From the NCBI GenBank assembly GCA_003550325.1, contig QKWP01001087.1:107724-171723 (forward strand): a stretch of DNA of 64,000 nt, read 5' to 3'. The notes below the pieces were generated by a model that was not told the origin of the DNA, did not search any database, and worked only from the letters and a program-made list of their open reading frames with translations. This DNA is from Gigaspora rosea. Lineage: Eukaryota; Glomeromycota; Glomeromycetes; Diversisporales; Gigasporaceae. Shown here piece by piece: positions 44,074 through 55,163 of the stretch. Made by a program: the position numbers and the translations under genes. Position 1 is the first letter of the stretch. Every line of letters starts with the position of its first letter.

Positions 44074-46213
44074 ATGCTTCCACCACTGTCTGCTGTGTAC
44101 AATAATGCTGAAGAACTCTTCCAAGATGCACAAAGATTCGCAAATTCCCAAGGTTATGCACTAGTTAAAAAAAGAAAACGAAAAGATAAACATGGTGAAT
44201 TAAAGAATATCACAACGATATAACTGAGGTACAAGTCACTTTCATTATAGTGAAGTGATCCGTTCTATTAATAAAATTTTTTAAAAAATTCATTATATCG
44301 AGAGCTTTATTAGTAAATTCACTATATTGAGAGAGTTTTATATAAACTGTCTTTGAGCTTAACTTTACTATATCGAGATTTTAATTAGTCTTCACTATAT
44401 CGAGAGTTCACTATAACGAGAGTGACTTGTAGTACTTACTATAACTTATTGGAACTTAGTGAAGAATCAAACTATAGACAAAGAAGTACCAGGCTTATTG
44501 ACTGCCCTTTTGAGTTGTATGCTGCTAGACGCAATAGATTATGGCATCTAGAAATCTGCAATGCAACTCATAATCATAATCGTTCAAATAATATGGCAGG
44601 ACATCCTATTGTGTTGATTTACAGAACAACAAATAACAACTATTGCAACTATAACCAATGCCTGTTCACATCCTCAGGAAAAAGTATCAACTCTTCGTTA
44701 GAACCATCCAGAAGTGCTAATTACTAATATCGATATTTATAATACATGTGCACAGCTTCGTCTAAAAAATCTAGCAGGTAGTTCTCCTATTCAGGCTCTA
44801 GTAGATGAGCTTCAAAAGAGTGATTTTTTATATAATTATGAATGCGATAATAACAGGTCTGTTACCCACCTATTTTTTTCTCATAATGAACCTGTCTCCT
44901 TTACTCATCGCTATTCCAATGTAATTCTAATGGATTGCACCTACAAAACAAACTGATTTAAAATGCTCTTATTAAATGTAGTAGATATAACTAGCTTCAA
45001 CACCGTCTTCTATTCTTGCTTTGTCTTTATGAAAGGTGAGAATGAAGGGGACTACATATGGGCCCTAACACATATTATGCGTTTGTTTAATGAAATACAA
45101 CAACCTGGTGTTATTGTGACCAATATAGAGCTTGCCCTTATGAGTGCTCTTGGTACAATCTTCCCGAATTCAAAAAATTTACTTTGTATTTGGCACATTA
45201 ATAAAAATATATTAAAAAATTGTAAGCCACAGTTCTTAAAAGAAATAGGAAGCGAAGATAATGAATGTGAAGGTTTTCTTGCTAATTGGAACAATATTAT
45301 TCAATCAGAAACTGAACCTGAATTTGATATAAAATGGAGTAATTTTTGTTCTACTTATTTTAATAAATCAAAAGTTATTTCGTAAATTAAGACAACCTGA
45401 ATACTATAGAAAGAAAAATTCATAAAAGCATGGGCAGATACATCATTTCATCTAGAAACTACTTCAACTTACCAAATTGAAAGTGCACATGCAATACTCA
45501 AAACATATCTACAAACATCCATAGAGGATCTTCATTGGGTTTATATGACAATATCACTAGCAGTGGCTAACCAAAAAAAGGAGATTGATACTATAACTGA
45601 GTCAGAGCTTATTTGCTTCTCTGTTTTTGCTATTAATAATATTTTGTATGAAAAAATTAGAGGAAAAGTTTCAATCTATGTTTTAAAAAAAATAAATGAA
45701 CAATATCAAAAAGCAAAACATGTTACTGCACAAGAACCCTTGCCACCATGTAGTAGATTTTTCTCAAGAACAATAGGGCTACCTTGCACTCATATTATCC
45801 AAACCTTTGGGAAAATCAAAGCCTAATGCCTGATGACATCCATAAGCATTGGTGAATTTTAAAATACTATCAGTTCCCTAAGTGAAGAAGCTACTTCTCA
45901 TTCCAAAGACCCACTACAACTCCTCATACAAGATCTATAGCAAAGGTATAAGAAATGGCAGGCATTTCAGCAATCAGTAGCACAAAATATATTAATGGAT
46001 ATAATTAATATCCCATCAATTACTTTGCAAAACCCCAATATAGTCTCTACCAAAGGACATCCTTCCAATACTACTAATTGTTAACAGACCAACTCTACTA
46101 GAAGAGATCCCTCTAGCTTTGAGTATGTACAATATAAAGTAAAGCATTGTGCTATTTGTTAATAACCTGGGCACAATGCTTGTACTTGTCTAAATAGAGA
46201 TAACTCCTTATGA
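44074..46213 (+). pseudogene. MULE transposase pseudogene
   Basis: Starts at ATG 44074 with AEELFQDAQRFANSQGYAL and a basic stretch (KKRKRKDKHGELKN), the usual FAR1/WRKY-GCM1-like DNA-binding entry. The MITE at 44232-44429 interrupts it. It resumes RLIDCPFELYAARRNRLWHL and C-N-A-T-H-N-H-N-R, the zinc-binding Cys/His part. The MULE catalytic region follows: VILMDCTYKTN (first Asp), then VIVTNIELALMSAL, where the second Asp expected after VT is Asn. Next are LCIWHINKNILKNC, ESAHAILKTYLQTS, and a SWIM-like RTIGLPCTHIIQTF. A C-terminal zinc-knuckle-like C-x2-C...GHNACTC closes it near 46213. A frame change near 44610-44700 and stops at 44956, 45383-45409 and 45826 onward also break it. It would have cut and pasted the element in the nucleus. 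It is now inactive. Confidence 0.85.
44232..44429. mobile_element. Tc1/mariner-like MITE inside the MULE gene, 198 bp
   Basis: The ends CAAGTCACTTTCATTATAG and the inverse of CTATAACGAGAGTGACTTG are flanked by TA (44230-44231 and 44430-44431). The interior repeats TTCACTATATCGAGAG in both orientations. It inserted after the first 50 or so codons of the transposase. Confidence 0.85.
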
Positions 46214-46633
46214 ATATTCTTTAATATGTATCAACTATTAAACGGTTGTCAAATTTTTTCTTAAAATGTAATGCAGTAAAAACATTGAATTTACACAGTT
46301 GGACCATCATTTAAAAAATTAGTACATCGTTATTGACCTACTGTATTAAAAAAATTTGTCTTCTCATTGTCTGACATTTGTATAATGCTTTTAATAGCAT
46401 ACGCATCACATGAGTTTTTCAATACTTTCGCTTATAAAACTATTTTAACCGAAATAAAACTCTGCATTTCATTATTCTGCATTAATATAAAATGATTTAA
46501 AAAAGCAAGAGTTTAAAAAGTTTATGTTGAAAAAAATATAATTGAATTCAACAGAAGAAAAAATAAGGTGTAAAACAAATTACTAGTTTTTGAAATTATA
46601 AATAAATAATAGTTCTATTTTCACTTTAAAATA

Positions 46634-47171
46634 TTAAGTGGTAATTCATGACTGAATCAGATTATCATCATAGTATCATTATAGTAAAATTTGGGGCAAA
46701 TATCATATTAATTTTAAAGTAAAGTGGAATCTACAGATCCTTTAAAGCAAAGTTATTTTTTTACTAAGCTAACCTTTTTTTTCATAATAAAAGTTGTAGA
46801 GCAAGTTTTTGTGATTTTAATGGTAGTAATATTGGTAAAATTGGTTTAGTAGTTCTTAAGATATCTTAACTTTCTTCTTTATACTTATATAAACTTTCTT
46901 TATATTCCATAAAAAAATTTTATATAAGTATAAAAAAAGAAAGTTAAGATATCTCAAGAACCACTAGACCAATTTTACCAATATTACTACAATTAAAATC
47001 ACAAAAACTTGCTCTAAAACTTTTATTATGAAGAAAAAAAAGGTTAGCTTAGTAAAAAAATAACTTTGCTTTGAAGAATCTGTAGATTCCACTTTACTTT
47101 AAAATTAATATGATATTTGCCCCAAATTTTACTATGATAATATTCTGTTTCGGTCATAAATTACCACTTAA
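46634..47171. repeat. giant hairpin inside the MULE, about 240-bp arms
   Basis: The arms start TAAGTGGTAATTCATGACYG and end with the inverse. Inside are AAATTTGGGGCAAATATCAT, TTTTTACTAAGCTAACC, AAGTTGTAGAGCAAG and GGTTTAGTAGTTCTTAAGAT, meeting near 46905. The internal order (actaagctaacc, then ttgtagagc, then gtaaaattggtttagtag, then aagatatct) is the same as in the hairpins at 4.5-5.1 and 38.35-38.85 kb. Confidence 0.85.
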
Positions 47172-47498
47172 TCTAAAAACTCATATAATATGTAATGTTA
47201 TACGGCGATAATTTTTTTTGAAAAATCAATATAATGTACTGATCTTCAATGGGTCAATAATGATAGCTCAAATGGGTGCTTTTACTATAATGCAAGCAAA
47301 GAAAAAATGAACTTGCGCGATTAAATTTACTCAACCTCAACAGATATTACTCAAATTTCTGGTTTAATTATATAGTTTAGTGCTTATTGACCAATCAAAT
47401 ATGAGGTTACAAAAATCATTTCACATGATCACGTGATAATCAGAAATCTTTGTTACAGGGGGTATGAATATTAAATGTGGGGTATAAAAATTGATCCC

Positions 47499-47507
47499 TT
47501 TATAGAA
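47499..47507. repeat. 9-bp target-site duplication of the MULE, right copy
   Basis: TTTATAGAA, identical to 42700-42708. Confidence 0.9.
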
Positions 47508-47622
47508 ATATAAAAAAAAGAAATATTAATGAAATGTTAACTAATTTATATGAAAATTTTAGAATAAATGTATTTTGTTCTTCTGAACAATATATATTAT
47601 TGTATAATAATAATTTGTATAG

Positions 47623-47638
47623 TATTATTTTAACTTTT
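47623..47638. repeat. 16-bp target-site duplication of the SINE-like element
   Basis: TATTATTTTAACTTTT, repeated at 51067-51082. Confidence 0.8.
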
Positions 47639-47939
47639 TTTTTTTTTTTTTATATAAAAGTTCCCACTCTGGGTGAGAGTTTATTTAATCAAGCCTGTGG
47701 ATCAAGGGCGCCTTTTTGGGCGCACCCACAATTGGTACATTGAATGAGAGTACAACTAGTCACATGTACAACTTTTGGTTGTCTAATTGAAGTAGTCCGG
47801 CCGAAGGTTCTACACTAGTTGCCATACCTACAACCCAACTAGGGGATTGCCTATTTAAACCCTCTGGTCCAATGCTTCGCATGTCAATCCTACTTGCGAT
47901 CACTGGTACAGCTCTCCAATACATTCATCAGCAAATTTA

Positions 47940-49690
47940 TAATAGCGTAATCTTACGTAAGATTTTACGAACTATAATATAAGCAAAATATTACGTAATA
48001 TATTTCAAAATATTTCGAAATATCAAATTTTCGAAATATTACAAAAGTAATTTCGAAATATTTCGAAATAGGTTACGAAATATTTCAATCTCTTTCAAAA
48101 TATTTTAGGACTAGGAAACCAAGCTGGATCAGGATCAGTAGATCTGTAACCTGGATCGCGCGTTAGAATGATTTTTCGAAATAGTTCGAAATAGTTCGAT
48201 GATATTCAAATTCTGTACTGCAAGATCAGATTAGAGCTTTTGTTTATAACTAGATCTTCTATTTTGTTTTTTTTCGCTTTTTTGTTTTTATTTCATTTCG
48301 TTCATTTCATTTTTTGTTTTCGTTTCATTTTTTTGTTTTCATTTTTCTATTTTTTTTATTTTTTAATTTTTTTAATTTTATTTTTTATTTTAGCACCTTT
48401 GCAAGAAGACATACAACTTTTCAAAACCTTGCGCATGTTTACTTAGACTTCTGACACTTTCAAGAACACCAAGAACGCTTCTTTGAGAAATGATTTAGTT
48501 AGGCGCAAGTTTTCGCAAGTTTTCGCAAGGTTTTGCAAGTTTGTGCAAGTTTTCGCAAGGTTTCGCATCATTTATTTTTTCGTTTCGTGTTTTTTTTTTG
48601 TTTTTTTTTTGTTTTATTTTAAAATTTTTTTTATTAATTTATTTTATTTCGGCACTTTGCGAGAACAGAACCCTTACTTCCGCAAAAAAAACAACCCAGA
48701 CTTTTTCGGCACTTTGCGACTTTTTTGGCATTTTGCAAGAACATTAACACGGCTTTCACAATTTCAGAATATGCAAGAACGCAAACTCTTACAAAGATTT
48801 GGGCGTCGTTTATTTTTTTTTATTAGTTTGCTTACACTTTTGGTTTTTTTGTTTTTTTTTTACTTATTTTTTTAATTTTTATTTTAGTTTATTTATTCCT
48901 AACTCCTTCGAACCTTTGCGACTTTCCTCGGCAATTTGCAAGAACACCAACACTTCTAAGAAATGTTTTTTATTTTGAAGTTTTTAGAAAAAGAGTGCGA
49001 AACGAAGTTTATAGCCAAAACAAAAGAAGTAGTCAAAGCGAAGACAATAGAAAACAAAGAAGCGAAGATAATAGCTAACTGTAGGTGAACGAAAATAAGT
49101 GTGTAGGGCTAGTTTTTTGTATATAGTGATAGAATTAGATGCGAAGAAGTGCGAAAGTAGTTAAAATAATATATAATAATGTAAAAACAATACTGTAAAA
49201 AATGTATAATAATTAAAATATAATATATAATATAATATGTATAATATATAATAATAATAAATAAAAAAATTATAATAAATAAAAAAATGTAAAATTTTAT
49301 AGTAAATTGCGAAACCTTGCGAAATAAAGCGAAAACCTGTAATAAGCATGATTATGTGAATATGTATATCGTTTGTTTATTTTTTAAAAAATTTTAAAAA
49401 TTTGCGAAAATTTGCCAAATATTGCAAAACAATGCGAAAAGATCCAAAATATTGCGAAACAATGCAAAAATATCAAAATATTACCTCCTGCATGCATTAG
49501 TTTATTGATATGCGCATTGTTGCGATTTATTTCAAATTATTGTGATGTAATATTGCGTAATTTATTACATATGTATTTCATAATATTCCGTAATTGAAAA
49601 TTGCGAAAGATTTCGCGTCGATTCGTAATTCTTGTGCAAGTTTTCAGGACGTAATAACTTATGTAAGATTACATTTATATAATTCGCTTA
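47940..49690. mobile_element. TTCG/GCAAG-rich element inserted in the SINE
   Basis: Absent from the SINE copy at 35 kb. The ends carry GTAATCTTACGTAAG and its inverse CTTATGTAAGATTAC, within slightly longer imperfect inverted sequence. The interior has a patch of TTTCGAAATATTTCGAAATA units (47995-48220), GCAAGTTTTCGCAAGTTTTC units (48505-48570), and CACTTTGCAAGAAC units, with A/T-rich filler. This is the same family as 5385-6640, inverted. T-rich open frames here are F/L-rich with no domain. The exact edges are uncertain by about 10 bp. Confidence 0.6.
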
Positions 49691-50079
49691 TGTTAGTCAG
49701 TTGAAGACAGTTCTGAATGCTAACTACATCCCCTTAGAACTAATTTATCCTCGTGGTATACTTGGTAGAGCAGTTCCTGTCCCACACAGGTATTACCTAC
49801 ACTTCGGTAATTTACACAATCACTGAGGCAAGCAACTTGCAGTCAGGAGGTATCTAACCGCTACCATTACCTACTTCTGCCCTTTTAAGGTTCACACCGA
49901 CTCCGGTACCTACCATTACTTTCCTACTGGTCCATCACTAGATACTACAAACTTTCAATTCAGTTGGCCCGGAAGGGTTGATCTATCCAGCATTAGTTGC
50001 TACTATGGTTTTTCTTCCCCTGGTACCTAATTCCGGAACATAGGTCCTTTTCCTCCGGTACAACTCTGGTGGCCAGGTT

Positions 50080-50696
50080 AGGACCCCGAAATTAGGGTGT
50101 GGGTATGGTAACTCAGGGCATGCCTTAGGGGCATGCTCTCTAGGCATGCCTAAGTGCATGCCCTTAAACCAAAATGCATGCCCTTATCATGTGATAATAA
50201 ATGAATTAGAGTGCGCTGATTGGCTATCTATTTTACTCACTAGCAGATATTTTATTAGTTATAATAATAAAACAGTAATAGTATAGTATATGAGTGTGAG
50301 TAAAAAGTTCTTGATAGGATCTTTTTATTATTTTTGCTAATGTTATAAATTTTTTATACTTGTATATATTTTTGGAATCTATTGGCATAATTAAATAACA
50401 ACTAAGATACATTATTTAGTGATTAGCAAAAAGGTTCTCTAGAGACTTTTTATCTATCTGGTATATGTATAGAGGCATGCCCTGGGCACAATAAGAAGGA
50501 CATGCCTAAAAAATTTTCTGTGCCCACAACCCTATCCGAAATATACATAGATAAGTTTGCTTATTTTTGAGGTTTTTATGCAGATCTTTTCTATTTATTG
50601 TAATTTTTTGCTTATTTTTAAGTTTTTTCTGCAGATTTTTCTTTTTTTAGTAACCCTATAATTAACCTGACCTATTTATGTATATTTCGGAATCCT
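50080..50696. mobile_element. hAT-like MITE inserted in the SINE, 617 bp
   Basis: The ends AGGACCCCGAAAT and the inverse of ATTTCGGAATCCT match at 11 of 13 bases. They are flanked by GCCAGGTT (50072-50079) and GCCAAGTT (50697-50704), an 8-bp duplication with one mismatch. The sequence is missing from the SINE copy at 35 kb, which fixes the boundaries. The interior has repeated GGCATGCCYTRRG units. Confidence 0.8.
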
Positions 50697-51160
50697 GCCA
50701 AGTTGGTGGATCCTCTTCTTCAAAGGTCATATTGTTCAGTTCTCCAGCTCTGGTTTCTGATATTCCGGTTCTGGTAGCACCGTCAAAAATCGTTGCTACC
50801 TCCTTACTTGGGACTTTTCAAATGGGTTTCTATTTCCCCGGTTCATTGGATTTGTCTGTGTCACCAAACACAACTTCACCCGAAAGCTCCCCTTTGAGAT
50901 AGTAACCAAGGACTACAGGTAATATACCCAACCGATCGACAGGAAACAGTTACCGTAGCACAGATCTATTTTTCCAAAGCGTCACCAGTGGAATTTGAAC
51001 CCTAGATCTGCCACTTGGGGGTGACAACTTACCAACTTCAGCCAACTTCTCTAAGTCACCACACCCTATTATTTTAACTTTTTTATATAGCAATAATCAA
51101 AATTTATACAAAAATTTTTAAAATTTATTTTTAAAAATTTTTATATATGATCGTTGATAG

Positions 51161-51473
51161 TATTCCGCATGAACTGGACTAGGCAGGTATTTTTAAAGAT
51201 CCGGATCCGGTTCAGGATCCAAGTTATAGATCTGGGTCTGGTCTGTCTTTAAAAAAAGCTTCTCTAGAAAAAAATATTGCTCTTCATATCTCTCTGATGA
51301 CTCTGCTCGTCTTCTATATCACTTTTTTTTATCTATATTATGAACATTTTTGACCAAACAGAAAAGCTAATTTATGTTTCATACCGAACCAGGCGGATCT
51401 TAATAAAGATCCAGATTCAGTCTGGTATACAGACCGGACCAAACCAAGACCAAATCCAGATCTTTTGAGGAAC
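51161..51473. mobile_element. short GATCCGG-rich element, hAT-like ends
   Basis: GTATTCCGCATGAACTGG at the left and inverted GTGTTCCTCAAAAGATC at the right. GATCCGGATCCGG and GATCTGGGTCTGG lie inside. It belongs with the ends at 7461 and 10079. The target duplication is unclear. Confidence 0.5.
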
Positions 51474-51479
51474 ACTAAT

Positions 51480-51612
51480 TGTTGATAGTTGATATACAGT
51501 ATATAAAGTTAAAATAATACTACAATTAATTATTATGCAATAATAAATGTTGTTCAAGAAAGCAAAATACATTTACTCTAAAATTTTTATATAAAAAATT
51601 AGTTAATATTTT
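51480..51612 (-). repeat. further copy of the dispersed palindromic arm
   Basis: AAAGTTAAAATAATACTACA and ATTATGCAATAATAAATGTT match 42548-42600 and, inverted, 47560-47640. It is the right-hand remnant of the element that the SINE entered. Confidence 0.55.
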
Positions 51613-51617
51613 ATTAA

Positions 51618-51765
51618 GGGTCATGTTATTAACTGCCTGATTATTTTTATTAAAGGCTACTTACCTCTTTCTTTCTTAATATATATATAGTCAGGTTCCT
51701 TATATATAATTTCAACTTTTTTATCTTCTTCCTGCTAAAAAATTACCTAATTTTTGTTACTTCTC
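51618..51765 (-). mobile_element. short MITE 'M150', second copy, 148 bp
   Basis: Starts GGGTCATGTTATTAACTGCC and ends TAATTTTTGTTACTTCTC, the inverse orientation of 59048-59197. TAA flanks both ends (51615-51617 and 51766-51768). Confidence 0.8.
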
Positions 51766-51798
51766 TAATATATTTTTTATGGATTTTAATAAATTTAG

Positions 51799-52103
51799 CA
51801 GGTTGCAATATCACAGGTTAATATTTAAAAAAAAATTAAAATGATTATTAGTTAGGGTAAGGGTCCAGACTGGTATTAATATTAGATTAGAGGGTGCATA
51901 TACATATGCAAAATTAAGTGCTAAAAACTTTTAATTAAAAGCCCAAAACTAGTTTATATAATGAAATTTCAAGCTATTTAAAATTTTTGATTTTTTTGTA
52001 ATTTTTTCTAATTTTTCATTCATTTGGTTACACAAGATCCTGTGATCTAATTGGTCAATCATATTAACTTGCAATATAGCAACCTGTGATATTTAGCAAC
52101 CTC
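51799..52103. mobile_element. MITE, about 305 bp
   Basis: GGTTGCAATATCACAGGTTA at the left. On the right, inverted, GGTTGCTAAATATCACAGGTTGC. GTTAGGGTAAGGGTCC lies near the centre. Confidence 0.6.
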
Positions 52104-52263
52104 CTTTTTTATTTATATTTCTTTAAAAAAATTATAAATTTTTTAACTATATTTATTGATAAAAAAAATAAAAACTGTACTATTAAAAAGTTATTTGATT
52201 TTATAAAATTTCAGAGTATATATTTATTTTTGCATACAAATTTACTTATTATAAGTAAGTATG

Positions 52264-52620
52264 GGTATTGTGGCAGAGTTAAGAGAATTTTGGTATAACT
52301 CTGGATCTATTGGTCCAAATTGAATGATTTTGGTACTATTCGATTCGTCTTGATGAGACAAATCGAATGGTACCAAAATTGTTCAATTTGGATTACAGGA
52401 TCACAAGCTATTTACAATTATATATTGTACAAAATTGGAAGGGTATTGTGGCAGAATTTGCAATAACTTGTGACCTATTGGTCCAATACTGGTTCAATCT
52501 AACCGATTTTTATAACTTTCGAATTGTCTCATTGAGATGATTCGAATGGCACAAAAATTGTTGATTTTGATTACTGGGTCACAAGATATTGGCATTAAAA
52601 TAGTGTCCGAATATAATATA
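52264..52620. repeat. two tandem units of the TGAGA module
   Basis: Each unit of about 175 bp starts GGTATTGTGGCAGA and proceeds through CTATTGGTCCAA, an internal palindrome ATTCGATTCGTC / GACAAATCGAAT or its relative, and CAAAAATTGTT, to GGRTCACAAG. The order matches the modules in the MITEs at 0.3-1.2, 14.5-15.2 and 57.9-60.0 kb, but here the units are head to tail. Confidence 0.6.
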
Positions 52621-52915
52621 TTGGGTTTTTTTTTAAAAATTTGATTTAAATATTCAAAAATTTGTAAAAAAATTCAATAAAGCATAAATAAAAATTATAA
52701 AAAAAAAATTGAAATAAAAAATTAAAAAGAAAATTGAAAATTGTAATAATGAAAAGATATAAATCGTAAAATAAATTAAAAATCGTAAATAAATATAAAA
52801 AAATCAAATTGTTAAAAAGAAAAAAATCTTAAAAAAAAGTTAATCATAAAAGATATGAAAAAACTGAAAAATCGCAAACAAAATTAAAAATTGTAAAAAT
52901 TTGTATTAAACTTAC

Positions 52916-53841
52916 CTGAGCTTCTTTCAGATCAAAAGATTTTTTTGCACTTAGTTGAGATAGCTGTTTTTCGGAACTACTTTTACCATTATTACCATCA
53001 GATAATTCACCTTCACTTTCACTTTTTTCACTTTCTGAAATTGTTAATCCTGCAGTTTTGAATGCAGGTCCGATTTCTTGCCAAAACTTTCATTGATAAT
53101 GATTAGGGCCTCGATTTCTTCTTTGGCTTGTTTGTTTTCAGCCTCCAAATCAACTACTCTGTACTTTAACTTTACAATTTCTTCACGCAAACTTTCGTTT
53201 TCTATAAAAATAGATAATAAAACAAAAGATTAACAAAATAAAACATACAAAAATGAGAAAGATAATCAAAATTATCACCACTTTTAGCTGCCATTTCCCA
53301 ACATATATGTTGGGAAACAGCAGCCGAAATTTTTTATAACTGAATTGATTACAAAACCTGCTTCCGACTCTTTAAATAACTTTTGTCGTTGAATATTTTG
53401 TTGTTTTTTTTTGTACATGCTTTCGGGTAATCGAAGTAATGGATATTTTTGCTTTAAGTTGGATAAAGCAGAAGTTAATTCAGGTGATGAGATAATAACA
53501 GGTGAAGTTGGATGACTGAAAGTTGATTTTGTAGGAGAAGTAGTCGAATGAGCAGCAGGTGTTGAAGGTCTAGCAAGTGGTAAAAATCGAACGGGAGAAT
53601 GTGGTAAAGATTGAATGGGCGAATGTGGTGCAGATCAAACAGGAGAATGTGGTGCAAATTGAACAGGAGAATTTTGAGTTATAGAAGTGCCAGTTTGACG
53701 AAGTCCAGTTGACGGTAGAGTTTCGGATGAAGGTAAAGGATTTTCAGTTAAAGGTTCGATTACAACGAGAGGTTCTTGTTGTTGACTTTCGGATGTATCG
53801 CATTTCAAAGGTTTTCATTGTTTTTTTGGTCATTTTGACAT
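52916..53841 (-). pseudogene. coiled-coil accessory gene of a tnp2-type transposon, degraded
   Basis: The minus strand begins at ATG 53841 with MSK, a TGA, then PKKQ, another TGA and KPLKCDTSES. A Ser/Pro-rich stretch follows (PHSPIQSLPHSPVRFLPLAR), interrupted by one more TGA. Next come LRLPESMYKKKQQNIQRQKL and, after a small frame change, AAVSQHICWEMAAKS. A 77-bp intron (53278-53202, GTGATA...TATAG) keeps the frame into ENESLREEIVKLKYRVVDLE, a coiled coil. After a one-base change near 53083 it continues FWQEIGPAFKTAGLTISESE, an acidic Ser-rich tail, to LKEAQ and a GTAAGT donor at 52915. A further exon to the left was not found. It is divergent from the transposase at 55204, an arrangement reminiscent of CACTA elements with a separate DNA-binding accessory protein. 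That role is inference. Confidence 0.6.
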
Positions 53842-54962
53842 TGTAAAAAAAAAATATTGAGGAAATATTTGAGAAGTGTAGAGAAACAAAAATATATCAA
53901 AAAAAATATTTGAAAAGAAAAAAGGTAGGTTATAAGTATTCAAAAGAAAAAAAAGTGTTTGGTTTAGTAACGAAAAAAAAGAATTTGGTTTAGTGATGAA
54001 AAAAAAATTGAAGTTGCAGAAAAAAAAATTCGTAGAGAAAAGTCTTAACTTTTATAGATTTTATTCGATCTTCGATTTTGATGCAACTGTATTGTTTGCA
54101 ATTTTGTTTAAAACTTTGACATAATTGAAACTTATGGTGGAGATATTATACAGTCATCATCTTTGTGATCAATTCGTGATCACGAGATAGACATTCGAAA
54201 TCCTAAGGTGGCATCAAGAAAAATCTGATTTTATACATTCTGCAGTAATCGATTGGGTCTATAATTAATTAAGTTCATCTTATACAATCGATCGAATCTT
54301 ATACAATCAAGACAATCAAAAGTTAGACACATCGTGTAAAAAAATTAAACAATTAACAAAATTTAATTTAATCCTGCATAATACTGTAATAGTTCTAATG
54401 TTGTCGAATTTTTTATTACACAATGCTAAATTTTTAATATGCCGAAAACAATGGTTTTTTTTATTTGCTGAAACAAGGGATTTAATTATGTATTGTTCGC
54501 AAATAAGAACTAAATTATTTTAATATATTGTTAATATGTTTTGTCATTAGGGACTAATTATTACACTTTGCAAAATGATATACTTTTGTTCAAATTTTTA
54601 GATCTGCATACTTGATTATTATCTGATTTGATACTTTTAATCAAATGTTTAGATCACATACTTGATTGTTATCTGATTGCATGATTGTAAAAAATTGTAA
54701 AGTGTATTTTTTTTGCAAAAAATTCAATATAAATATGTTATTTTCATTGACTATATTTATGTTTACTAAAAAAATATTGCGAAGCAATCAGTCAACAATC
54801 AGGTGATTGTTCAAGCAATTGTCAGTGATCTATCAATTTGAACCAAATCGCAATAATCAAATCATATATTATTCATATTTTTTGAAGATTGATTTTTGAC
54901 ATAGTTGCTCTTTGTATTGTTATTTTATAATACTGAACAAAAATAATCAATATTGAATCGTA
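53842..54962. other. divergent intergenic region of the tnp2-type transposon
   Basis: A shared promoter region is expected here. Visible are two copies of CATACTTGATTRTTATCTGATT (about 54608 and 54658) and several GATTGT/CAATC repeats near 54780-54830. No reading frame. Confidence 0.4.
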
Positions 54963-55163
54963 TAAAAATCATCAATTTTCGTTTAGAAAAATTGTAAAAA
55001 AATCATCAATTTTCGTTTAGAAAAATTGTATAAAAATCATCAATTTTTGTTTAGAAAAATTGAATAAAAATTATCAATTTTCAGTTAGAAAAATTGTATA
55101 AAAATCATCAATTTTCGTTTAGAAAAATTGTATAAAAATCATCAATTTTCATTTAGAAAAAAG
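54963..55163. repeat. 34-bp tandem repeat, six units
   Basis: Six consecutive units of AAAATCATCAATTTTCGTTT plus AGAAAAATTGTAT, ending about 40 bp before the transposase start codon. The unit contains the inverted pair AATTTTC / GAAAAATT. Position and form resemble the subterminal binding arrays of CACTA elements, or a promoter repeat. Confidence 0.85.

Larger units (their letters stand above)
42709..47498 (+). mobile_element. MULE (Mutator-like) transposon, 4790 bp
   Basis: The terminal inverted repeats are about 115 bp (42709-42825 and 47380-47498). The outermost bases GGAGATCAATTTT and GGGATCAATTTT pair, and both sides carry CATTTAATATTC, CCTGTAACAAA and GTGATCACGTGA-like segments. A perfect 9-bp target duplication flanks it, the hallmark of Mutator. 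It contains one MULE transposase pseudogene, a TA-flanked MITE inside that gene, and a foldback element downstream of it. The remaining 43.0-44.0 kb is AT-rich filler, with two copies of AAAAGGTGTARGGCGTRGCT at 43632 and 43775. Confidence 0.9.
47639..51066 (-). mobile_element. long SINE-like retroposon, family 2, copy 2, with two insertions
   Basis: On the minus strand it begins near 51066 with GGTGACTTAGAGAAGTTGG (A-box-like) and then GGGTTCAAATTCCACTGG (a near-perfect B box, GGTTCAAATTCC), about 60 bp apart, so the head is tRNA-derived. The body of about 1 kb matches copy 1 at 35064-36293. It ends in an A-rich tail (a T run on the plus strand) at 47639-47655. A 16-bp duplication flanks it. 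Later insertions at about 47940-49690 and 50080-50696 account for its present length. A body of about 1 kb is long for a SINE. Confidence 0.75.

Noticed and set aside
48240-48875. F/L-rich plus-strand open frames
   Set aside because: Same composition effect inside the inverted copy of the TTGCAAAGTGC element. Starts and ends vary, with no conserved motif.
50678-50902. 74-codon open frame
   Set aside because: It spans the junction of the 50080-50696 MITE and the SINE body, so it is accidental.
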